A DNA stretch of 18,686 bases. Origin: CAYUIS01 sp964444825. GTDB lineage: Bacteria; Chloroflexota; Anaerolineae; B4-G1. The notes beneath the pieces were generated by a model, which saw only the letters and a list, made by a program, of their open reading frames with translations, searched no databases and was not told the origin of the DNA. Of the stretch, positions 1 through 5,704 are shown piece after piece (within the stretch, counting starts at the first letter, position 1; each line of letters begins with the position of its first letter). The translations under genes and the position numbers were made by a program. Where the stretch lies: NCBI GenBank assembly GCA_964444825.1, contig CAYUIS010000103.1, positions 1-18,686 on the forward strand, read 5' to 3'.

Positions 1-1024
1 TGCCCTGGGCGATGTTCGCAAAGGGACCACAGTGGACAAACGCCGGGCTGCCGGAGAGCGTCTGCATCATGTTGGGCATGAGAGCGTCCTTGAGCAGGAC
101 TGTCATCGCACCGGCCACGTTCAGGTCCTCGGCCGTGATCGGCCCCACCTGCCCCTTTGAGCGCAATCCACCCGGTCTGCTGGTGCCGATGATGATACGC
201 CCCATACGCTCGCGCAGGTCAGCCAATCCGCTGCACATCGCCAGCGCGGCCATGATCTCGGAGGCGACCGTGATGTCGTACCCGGTCTCGCGCACCACGC
301 CATTGTTGGGTCCCCCCAGTCCGACGATGATGTTACGCAGCGCCGCGTCGGACACATCCACCACCCGCCGCCACTGGATGCCGTCGGGATCGATGTTCAG
401 GCGGAACATACGTTCTTTGTCATCGTCGCTCAAATCGGAGGGTTTCTCCGACTCGATGCTCAGCTTTTCCAACCGCTTGCGCATACTAGGCGTGTATTCG
501 TCGTCCGGGCAGAGCGCCTTGGCCAAAAAGCTGGTGCTCCAACGGGCTTCCTTCGCCATGCGGTTGTTAATGGCAGCCGCCAACAGGTTGTGAGCTGCCC
601 CCACAGCGTGGATGTCGCCGGTGAGATGCAGGTTAAAGTCCTCCATCGGTACCACCTGGGCGTAGCCGCCGCCGGCCGCCCCACCCTTGATGCCAAAAGT
701 CGGCCCCTGCGAGGGTTGGCGAATACAGGTAAAGACCTTTTTGCCAATATAGTGCAACCCCTGGCTGACGCCGATCGTGGTGACCGTTTTGCCCTCGCCC
801 AGCGGCGTGGGCGTGATGGCGGTCACGTCGATATACTTGCCGTTAGGCTTGTCCTTGAACTTTTTGAGCACGTCCAGGTGGACCTTGGCCTTCCACTTCC
901 CTTGCAGGTCGATGTCGTCCTCGGAGAGTCCGACGCTCTTGGCGACCTCGACAATGGGAATGAGTTCGGCTGCCTGCGCGATCTCAATGTCGCTCGGAAC
1001 TGGCTCAACTTGCTTGACGGGCAT
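1..1024 (-). CDS. fhs: Formate-tetrahydrofolate ligase (N-terminal 341 residues, cut by window edge)
   Basis: Catalyses ATP-dependent ligation of formate to tetrahydrofolate to give 10-formyl-THF, the entry of formate into the methyl branch of the Wood-Ljungdahl pathway and into C1 biosynthesis; it is cytoplasmic. Translating from the ATG at 1022-1024 gives an open frame to the left edge. It contains the family P-loop TPLGEGKT (about residues 73-80) and the glycine-rich block GIKGGAAGGGYAQVVPMEDF (about 111-130), both hallmarks of this enzyme. Family members are usually about 555-600 residues, so roughly 60% is present and the C-terminus lies outside. The start is supported by GAGGAGG (1034-1040) nine bases upstream. 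It lies 100 nt downstream of the DUF166 fusion gene on the same strand and may be co-transcribed with it, although a possible own promoter sits in the gap. Identity is secure from the motifs. Confidence 0.95.
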   Translation of the reverse strand, partial: MPVKQVEPVPSDIEIAQAAELIPIVEVAKSVGLSEDDIDLQGKWKAKVHLDVLKKFKDKPNGKYIDVTAITPTPLGEGKTVTTIGVSQGLHYIGKKVFTCIRQPSQGPTFGIKGGAAGGGYAQVVPMEDFNLHLTGDIHAVGAAHNLLAAAINNRMAKEARWSTSFLAKALCPDDEYTPSMRKRLEKLSIESEKPSDLSDDDKERMFRLNIDPDGIQWRRVVDVSDAALRNIIVGLGGPNNGVVRETGYDITVASEIMAALAMCSGLADLRERMGRIIIGTSRPGGLRSKGQVGPITAEDLNVAGAMTVLLKDALMPNMMQTLSGSPAFVHCGPFANIAQG

Positions 1025-1041
1025 GATAAAAAACCTCCTCT

Positions 1042-1071
1042 ATGTTATGTGATGTGTGTGAATACTCTCAA
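1042..1071 (-). promoter_or_regulatory. Possible promoter of fhs
   Basis: Read on the minus strand, TTGAGA (1066-1071) is followed after 18 bases by TAACAT (1042-1047), then directly by the GAGGAGG ribosome site of fhs. The -35 matches consensus at 5 of 6 positions and the -10 at 4 of 6. It is a weak call based on sequence only; read-through from the upstream DUF166 fusion gene is the alternative. Confidence 0.35.
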
Positions 1072-1124
1072 ACCAGATGCTCGATACCAGCCGCAATCGT
1101 TTTGATCCAGCATCCAGCAAGTAA

Positions 1125-2249
1125 CTAGGACGTCTCACCGCGCCCTTCGGGCACCAGATAGGTCGAAGGGGCCATATGAGGCGCGATCTCAACCTCTACT
1201 GCCTGTCGCATAAAGTCTCCGGCCACCTGGATTAGGGGTTCATCCAAAACCGGATCAACCCGCATTGTGGCTCGGCACGGATAGTGGTGGTGAAACAGCC
1301 CGGCCTGAACGACGGCTTCCCGCAGGTCCACGCCGACCAACTGTCGGGCGACGGAGCGGGCGCACCCACAGGCCGCATCCCGCTTCACCTCCACCTGTGC
1401 GATTCGCTCACCATTGCACGCGATCTGGAACACCGGGCGACCGAAATGCTGGGTGAACTCGCCGATCCAGGGATCGTCGAAAGAAACCTCCTGTTGGCGC
1501 ACGTTATAGATCCGCTCGGTGAGGGAACAGAAGGGCTTGGGGAAAACGGCGGTGACCCCCATTTCCTTCAATCGGGTCCGAATCTGGCGCACCAGGCCAT
1601 CCGGGAACCAGACGGTGTTGTCCACCGGCGCGATCGCCGCCTGCGTCCCTGTCCGCTCCACGACGCTGGGCAAGAGCTGGGCCGCGCTGCTGCTCTCACC
1701 CAAGGAGAGCACCAGATCGGCAGGCGGCAGGTGCATCGGCAGGAAATCCAACGGGTCATCCACGACCAGCGGAAGGCCTGAGGAAACGCGCCAGGCATCC
1801 ACTTTCCAGGACTCGGGCGCGTGATGCCGGATGTTGTCCAGAATACGCTGACCGTACTGCCCCTGGAACAAAATAAAAAGCCGCAACCCCTCCGTGCTGC
1901 GGCCAGGCCAATCGACAGGTTCCCGAATCGCCTCAATAAGGTCCTCGACTCGTCGGCCCTGCTTCATCTGTTGGTAATAGGTATGGATGAGGTTGTCCTC
2001 CAAGGTGAGGCCAACAACCTTGACGCCCTGAAGCAAAGACAGCACCTGAGCCACCAGGCGTCCCTGATCCGCCGTCCCAGCCTCGATGATGACCACATCA
2101 GGAGCGGCGGCCTCCACCTGGGCAAAAACATCGGGGCCGACAGTGGCGGCCCCGACGACGTGAATACCTGGTTGCCCAGAAATAAGGCTCTGAACGGCCT
2201 CAGCGAAAAGCGACTGGCTGGTGAGTATGAATACGCGAGTGGTTCGCAT
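1125..2249 (-). CDS. Degenerate receiver domain fused to a DUF166 domain
   Basis: A 374-residue protein in two parts. Residues 1-110 look like a response-regulator receiver domain: they align without gaps to the first 56 residues of the neighbouring regulator (about 16 identities by eye). The acidic pair is Thr10-Ser11, the phospho-acceptor position is Glu56, and the segment carrying the conserved Lys is missing, so it should not accept phosphate normally. Residues about 121-355 resemble DUF166, a family of unknown function sometimes labelled putative thymidylate synthase. The recognised blocks are FPKPFCSL (236-243), EFTQHFGRP (264-272), a CGC pair (294, 296), HHYPC (321-325) and RVDPVLDEPLIQVAG (330-344). 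Conserved-looking Cys at 241, 294, 296 and 325 could bind metal or serve in catalysis. No good ribosome site precedes the ATG. It lies between a response regulator and fhs, which hints at one-carbon metabolism. No function can be assigned. Confidence 0.75.
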   Translation of the reverse strand: MRTTRVFILTSQSLFAEAVQSLISGQPGIHVVGAATVGPDVFAQVEAAAPDVVIIEAGTADQGRLVAQVLSLLQGVKVVGLTLEDNLIHTYYQQMKQGRRVEDLIEAIREPVDWPGRSTEGLRLFILFQGQYGQRILDNIRHHAPESWKVDAWRVSSGLPLVVDDPLDFLPMHLPPADLVLSLGESSSAAQLLPSVVERTGTQAAIAPVDNTVWFPDGLVRQIRTRLKEMGVTAVFPKPFCSLTERIYNVRQQEVSFDDPWIGEFTQHFGRPVFQIACNGERIAQVEVKRDAACGCARSVARQLVGVDLREAVVQAGLFHHHYPCRATMRVDPVLDEPLIQVAGDFMRQAVEVEIAPHMAPSTYLVPEGRGETS

Positions 2250-2281
2250 TAACTGACTACCGGTCAGATAAGTCGCCCATT

Positions 2282-2309
2282 ATTATACACAGTTTCCACG
2301 GACAGTCCA
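2282..2309 (-). promoter_or_regulatory. Predicted promoter of the receiver-DUF166 gene
   Basis: On the minus strand, a perfect TATAAT (2282-2287) lies 16 bases after TGGACT (2304-2309; 4 of 6 to TTGACA). The ATG is 32 bases downstream of the -10, giving a leader of about 26 nt. The -35 overlaps the palindrome GGACAGTCC (2300-2308), which also occurs upstream of the response-regulator gene and could be an operator. The leader itself holds CTGAC-5-GTCAG (2252-2266). Confidence 0.55.
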
Positions 2310-2430
2310 TAGCCCTTTCAGGCCATATGTGCGGCGCTTATAGCCCATTAGAACTAGCTCGTGGCTCCTCACCTGCTGAGCCGGGAGCGGATACCACCCG
2401 ATGGGCTATGTGCGTTGTAGGACCGTGGAA
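2294..2430. repeat. Imperfect inverted repeat in the intergenic gap
   Basis: TTCCACGG (2294-2301) and CATAGCCC (2308-2315) reappear in inverted order as GGGCTATG (2403-2410) and CCGTGGAA (2423-2430). A further exact 9-base pair ATAGCCCAT (2340-2348) / ATGGGCTAT (2401-2409) competes for the same right arm. The unit lies between the stop of the response-regulator gene and the promoter of the next gene. There is no T-run, so a simple terminator is unlikely. It may be a cruciform, a small inverted-repeat element, or chance. Confidence 0.5.
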
Positions 2431-2445
2431 CAGTATAGAAACCGG

Positions 2446-3111
2446 CTAACCCTCCACCGGCAGACACACCAACCCGTGACCGATCGCATAAGCGGCCGCT
2501 TGAGCGCGGTTCTTGACCCCCAGCTTGGTGAGAATGCTGCGCAAGTGGTTCTTTACCGTGTTGTGGGCGATGCTCAGCTCCTGCGCTATCTCCTGGTTGG
2601 AGCAGCCATCCACAACCAGCGCCAGGACCTCGCACTCCCGGGCGGAAAGAACCGCGGAGGCCGCTGGCTGGGCGGCCGGTCTGCCCTGCTGGGCCAGTTG
2701 ATGGAACAGCTTGCCCGTCATCGTAGGCGATATGGGCGCCTCGCCGGACATCGCCCCGCGCAAGTACTGGAACAGCGCCTCCGGCAGCAGGTCCTTGAGC
2801 AGATATCCATCCGCCCCGTAGCGCACAGCGGCAGCCAGGTCCCGCTCATCCTCAGAGACGGTCAGCATAACCACTCGCACGTTGGGCATCTGGCCCTTGA
2901 TGCGCCGGGTGGCCTCCAATCCATCGCAGTTGGGCATGCGGATATCCATCAGCACGACATCCGGATGCAGCAACTCTGCCTTTCCAACTGCCTCGAGGCC
3001 ATCGGCAGCCTCACCCACGATCTCAAAATCGAGTTGGGCGTCGAGCAACCGGGCCAGGCCTTTGCGGAACAGCAGATGATCGTCCACCAACAGGATACGC
3101 AGCGTACTCAT
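2446..3111 (-). CDS. NarL/FixJ-family response regulator (receiver plus LuxR-type HTH)
   Basis: A two-component DNA-binding regulator of 221 residues, the usual size. The receiver domain (1 to about 125) has the acidic pair Asp10-Asp11, phospho-acceptor Asp56 in PDVVLMDIRMP, switch Thr84 and Lys106, so it should be phosphorylatable. A variable linker rich in Ala, Gln and Pro (about 138-150) leads to a LuxR-type helix-turn-helix at about 153-212, with the family signature LSARECEVLALVVDG and NQEIAQELSIAHNTVKNHL. No histidine kinase is in the window, so its sensor is unknown. It is divergent from the PyrK-like gene across a 217-base gap that holds both promoters, and upstream of the receiver-DUF166 gene on the same strand. 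No Shine-Dalgarno sequence is visible; the TATAAT ends 9 bases before the ATG, which suggests a nearly leaderless mRNA. Confidence 0.93.
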   Translation of the reverse strand: MSTLRILLVDDHLLFRKGLARLLDAQLDFEIVGEAADGLEAVGKAELLHPDVVLMDIRMPNCDGLEATRRIKGQMPNVRVVMLTVSEDERDLAAAVRYGADGYLLKDLLPEALFQYLRGAMSGEAPISPTMTGKLFHQLAQQGRPAAQPAASAVLSARECEVLALVVDGCSNQEIAQELSIAHNTVKNHLRSILTKLGVKNRAQAAAYAIGHGLVCLPVEG

Positions 3112-3120
3112 CGCGCGCTT

Positions 3121-3148
3121 ATTATACCTTCTTCCACCAGCCAGGCAA
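3121..3148 (-). promoter_or_regulatory. Predicted promoter of the response regulator, nearly leaderless
   Basis: On the minus strand TTGCCT (3143-3148) and a perfect TATAAT (3121-3126) are 16 bases apart. Only nine bases separate the -10 from the ATG at 3109-3111, so transcription should begin about 2-3 nt before the start codon and leave no room for a ribosome site. Confidence 0.55.
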
Positions 3149-3191
3149 CAACGCTATAGAGATTGACTTTATTGAGGGACGGCGTTCACAC

Positions 3192-3268
3192 AGGGACCGT
3201 CAAAGTGCCGCCCAGGAGATAGGCGGACAAGTACACACACCAACTGACTGGTGTTGTGGACAGTCCCT
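3192..3268. repeat. Nested inverted repeats between divergent genes
   Basis: AGGGACCGTC (3192-3201) pairs with GACAGTCCCT (3259-3268) with one mismatch. Inside it ACACCA (3237-3242) pairs with TGGTGT (3249-3254). The right arm contains the palindrome GGACAGTCC (3258-3266) that also lies at 2300-2308. The position between the divergent regulator and PyrK-like promoters fits an operator or a hairpin; function is inferred only. Confidence 0.4.
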
Positions 3269-3313
3269 TGGCCTGACCCGGCCGGAGGGCTGTCCTGTTT
3301 CCGGATGCTGGAG

Positions 3314-3319
3314 TATAAT
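3314..3319 (+). promoter_or_regulatory. -10 box of the PyrK-like gene, nearly leaderless
   Basis: A perfect TATAAT ends nine bases before the ATG at 3329, the same spacing as for the divergent regulator gene. No convincing -35 is visible at 16-18 bases upstream. This box is part of why the start at 3329 is preferred over in-frame ATGs at 3251 and 3305, since the first lies before the promoter and the second would not be on the transcript. Confidence 0.45.
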
Positions 3320-3328
3320 CCCGTTCGG

Positions 3329-4105
3329 ATGAGACAGACAGACGCGCTGATCACAGGTCTGGATAATAGCGGTCCCTTCGCCCGCATCACCATCGCGGCC
3401 CCGGATGTCGCGTCGGAGTTGACATCCGGACGTTTTGTGCTGGCCGAGATCGGCAACACCCTGCGCACCCCTCTGTTTCCCGCTCGCCTGGGAGTGGAAG
3501 CGTTCGACATCCTGGTCCCGCCCGACCACCTGGCTGCTCGCCTTCAGCCAGGGGCTACCATCAACATACTCGGGCCGCTGGGCCAGGGCTTTGAGGTGCC
3601 AGCATCGGTCCGCCGCCTGCTGCTGGTGGCCGACTCAGCCCATCTGCCAGCGTTGTTGGACCTAGCCCGGCCGAGAAACCCAGTTTCATCCGAAAAACCC
3701 GGTCCCTCTGGCGATATGTCTGTCGCCCTGCTGCTCTCCGCTCCCTCCGCCGCCGAACTCTATCCCGTTTGGCTGCTGCCACCGGCCTTGGAGATCCACA
3801 TCGTCACGGCCGACGGCTCGGCCGGACGAGGAGGCTCGCCCCTGGATCTCTTTCCCGACCTGGCGCGATGGGCCGACTGCGTCTGTATCGCCGGAAAACC
3901 AGACACCTACCCAGCACTGGCCCATATTGTGAGGGAGGTGCGGCTAGGGCCAGGACCTGGTTTTGCCCAGGCGCTGCTCGTGCCGCCGCTGGTATGTGGC
4001 GTGGGCGCCTGCCAGGGCTGTGCCGTCGAGACCGCTCAGGGCATCAAGCTGGCCTGCACCGAGGGCCCCGTCTTTGACCTGTTGACCCTGGGAGCGAGGA
4101 TGTGA
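3329..4105 (+). CDS. Divergent PyrK-like iron-sulfur flavoprotein subunit
   Basis: A 258-residue protein resembling PyrK, the electron-transfer subunit of class 1B dihydroorotate dehydrogenase. The C-terminal [2Fe-2S] motif is intact: Cys223, Cys228, Cys231 and Cys243 in CGVGACQGC and LACTEGPVFD. The N-terminal beta-barrel is recognisable (GRFVLAEIG about 34-42; LGPLGQGFEV about 81-90). The usual flavin motif after LRRP is replaced by LRTPLFPARLG, the nucleotide-binding GGGIG is ADSAHLP (101-107), and the NAD-site CGPxPM is IAGKPDTYP (187-195). It should still carry an iron-sulfur cluster, but FAD and NAD binding are doubtful. The start at 3329 fits the TATAAT nine bases upstream and the PyrK N-terminus. 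Its stop overlaps the GTG of the PyrD-like gene (ATGTGA), so the two are coupled. A true but fast-evolving PyrK is the alternative. Confidence 0.75.
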   Translation: MRQTDALITGLDNSGPFARITIAAPDVASELTSGRFVLAEIGNTLRTPLFPARLGVEAFDILVPPDHLAARLQPGATINILGPLGQGFEVPASVRRLLLVADSAHLPALLDLARPRNPVSSEKPGPSGDMSVALLLSAPSAAELYPVWLLPPALEIHIVTADGSAGRGGSPLDLFPDLARWADCVCIAGKPDTYPALAHIVREVRLGPGPGFAQALLVPPLVCGVGACQGCAVETAQGIKLACTEGPVFDLLTLGARM

Positions 4106-4968
4106 AAGACACCGGGCTGTCGATCAACCTAGCCCCGGAGCACAAGGCCGGCCTCACGCTGGCCAATCCCGTGATGCCCGCTGCGGGATGCTTTGGCTGG
4201 GGCACAGAGTACGCCCACCTGGTCAAGATAGAACACCTGGGCGCAGTCGTCGTCGGACCGGTCACCGCCGGTCCGCGTCGGGGGGCCAGCCCTCCCCGGG
4301 CGGTGGACATCCCGGGTGGCGTGCTGCTCCACACCGGACTGGCCAACCCGGGCATCTCCGCTGTCGTGCGCCGTTACAGCCGCACATGGACCCGCTGCCC
4401 GGTGCCCGTTCTCGTCCACGTGGCCGGAACCTCGCCTGATGCCACCGCTTCCTGCTGTCACCGGTTGGCAACGGTCGAAGCGGTGGCAGGCATCGAGATC
4501 GGCCTGCCCGATGGCACCGGACCCGAAGACGTCTGCGCCATCGTCGAGGCAGCGGCAGCTGCCGCCCGGCAACCCATCTTGGTGCGGCTCCCCCTGTTTA
4601 GCGCCGCCCAACTATGCGAGGCGACGGTGGAGGCAGGCGCCAACGCGCTCACCGTTAGCGCGCCGCCACGGGGAACGATGTGGCACGAACTCAGCGGCCG
4701 CTTTGTCACCGGCCGGCTCTACGGGCGGTTCGTGCTGCCGCTGGCGCTGCACGCACTGTGCCGCGTGGCCGAACAGGTAGCCGTGCCCCTCGTCGGCTGC
4801 GGGGGCATACACAACGTGGAGGAAGCACAGGCAGCCCTCCGGGCTGGAGCCTCAGCCGTCCAGATAGCGGGGGCGGTGTGGCGTGACCCGGGCCGGCTGT
4901 CGGACATCGCCCGCGCGCTAGGGCGATCGTCAGAGCTAAACCCACCCCCCGGAGAACTTGCAGCGTAG
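4102..4968 (+). CDS. Divergent PyrD-like (dihydroorotate dehydrogenase-fold) protein
   Basis: A 288-residue FMN-type TIM barrel related to class 1B dihydroorotate dehydrogenase. The family N-terminus (LANPVMPAAGCFGWGTEY, 20-37) and the C-terminal FMN-phosphate site (GCGGI 232-236; AVQIAGAV 252-259) are kept. The substrate site is not: the Asn in the N-x-x-G-L-x-N motif is His77, the N-x-S-C-P-N catalytic loop is GLPDGTG (134-140), the Lys of the KLSP strand is Arg162, and the Asn-Thr/Ser pair is Ala-Pro in TVSAPPRG (184-191). It therefore probably binds FMN but not orotate. The GTG start overlaps the PyrK-like stop by four bases, with GGAGCGAGG just upstream, so the subunits are likely made together and form a complex. 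Substrate is unknown; a misannotation as pyrD is likely. Confidence 0.78.
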   Translation: MKDTGLSINLAPEHKAGLTLANPVMPAAGCFGWGTEYAHLVKIEHLGAVVVGPVTAGPRRGASPPRAVDIPGGVLLHTGLANPGISAVVRRYSRTWTRCPVPVLVHVAGTSPDATASCCHRLATVEAVAGIEIGLPDGTGPEDVCAIVEAAAAAARQPILVRLPLFSAAQLCEATVEAGANALTVSAPPRGTMWHELSGRFVTGRLYGRFVLPLALHALCRVAEQVAVPLVGCGGIHNVEEAQAALRAGASAVQIAGAVWRDPGRLSDIARALGRSSELNPPPGELAA

Positions 4969-4985
4969 TATGTGTGTGGTATAGT
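4958..4985 (+). promoter_or_regulatory. Predicted promoter of the cvpA-like/mutS2 pair
   Basis: TTGCAG (4958-4963) and TATAGT (4980-4985) are 16 bases apart. The -35 overlaps the end of the PyrD-like gene. The start codon is 50 bases further on and is preceded by a strong GAGGAGG (5024-5030). The two downstream genes would be transcribed from here, possibly with read-through from the PyrK/PyrD-like pair. Confidence 0.45.
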
Positions 4986-5035
4986 ATAGCCCAGCAGTCG
5001 CCATTGTAGGAGGCTGGTATCCTGAGGAGGAAACA

Positions 5036-5704
5036 ATGACAGCTCTACGCCGAGCACCACAAGAGAATGTCGCAGCCAAGAAATGGATCCCAGTGCTGCT
5101 CATCGGCATCGTGGGCGTATTCGGGACTTTCGGCATCTGGTATATACTTCCCGATCGCAAGACCGTCGAGTTGACGCTGCTACTCGTCATCGCAGGTCTT
5201 ACGGCTGTGGGCTACATGCGAGGCACGGTCCGGGGCGTGTTGACGATCATTATCATCTACATATCCAGTGCCGCCGGGGCTTTGTTCTACCGGACGATCT
5301 CACCTTTTGTAAACGTCGCACTGGCGATGCTCTCCCTCAACATCGAAACGACCACCGACGATCCTGTGAGCGACTCCACCCGAGCGCTCTCCTTTGTCCT
5401 GGTGATGCTGGCGGCCTGGGGAGCAGGCGAACTGCTGCGGGGAGCGTTTTTCCAGGACGCGAGCTTGCCCGAGATCGGAGTCCTGGACAATCTGGGAGGC
5501 GTGTTGATGCACATCGTCGTCGGCGTCCTGATCGCCAGCCTGCTGTTTAACGCATACGGCTACGGCAGTTCCCGGCCTGTGCACCACAAGGCGACCCTAC
5601 GGCCATACTTTAACCAGGTGGTCCGTTTGATGGTCACCGCCCAATCGTTCCTTTTCGGCGGCTCTCCACCTCCACTCTACACCTACGATCTGAATGCACC
5701 CTAA
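5036..5704 (+). CDS. CvpA-like integral membrane protein
   Basis: A 222-residue membrane protein with about five hydrophobic segments: roughly 17-38, 45-60, 65-85, 116-135 and 151-172. The block GYMRGTVRGVLTIIIIYISSAAG (about 59-81, given in part) resembles the G-x-x-R-G-x-x-R-G entry of the CvpA (colicin V production) family, whose precise biochemical role is unsettled. A short soluble N-terminus and a polar C-terminus flank the core. The start is well supported by GAGGAGG six bases before ATG 5036. Its last codons overlap mutS2 by 11 bases; cvpA-like genes next to mutS2 are also seen in Bacillus (yshB near mutSB), which supports the call. Sequence similarity by eye is modest, so the family name is tentative. 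Confidence 0.6.
   Translation: MTALRRAPQENVAAKKWIPVLLIGIVGVFGTFGIWYILPDRKTVELTLLLVIAGLTAVGYMRGTVRGVLTIIIIYISSAAGALFYRTISPFVNVALAMLSLNIETTTDDPVSDSTRALSFVLVMLAAWGAGELLRGAFFQDASLPEIGVLDNLGGVLMHIVVGVLIASLLFNAYGYGSSRPVHHKATLRPYFNQVVRLMVTAQSFLFGGSPPPLYTYDLNAP

Noticed and set aside
1284..2252. Plus-strand frames opposite the receiver-DUF166 gene
   Set aside because: No recognisable domain and no ribosome sites; the minus frame carries all conserved blocks.
3251..3328. Upstream in-frame starts for the PyrK-like gene at 3251 and 3305
   Set aside because: The added residues do not resemble the family N-terminus, and the TATAAT at 3314-3319 lies downstream of both.
4102..4968. Naming this gene pyrD
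   Set aside because: The orotate-contact Asn residues and the catalytic loop are missing, so the symbol would imply an activity the sequence does not support.
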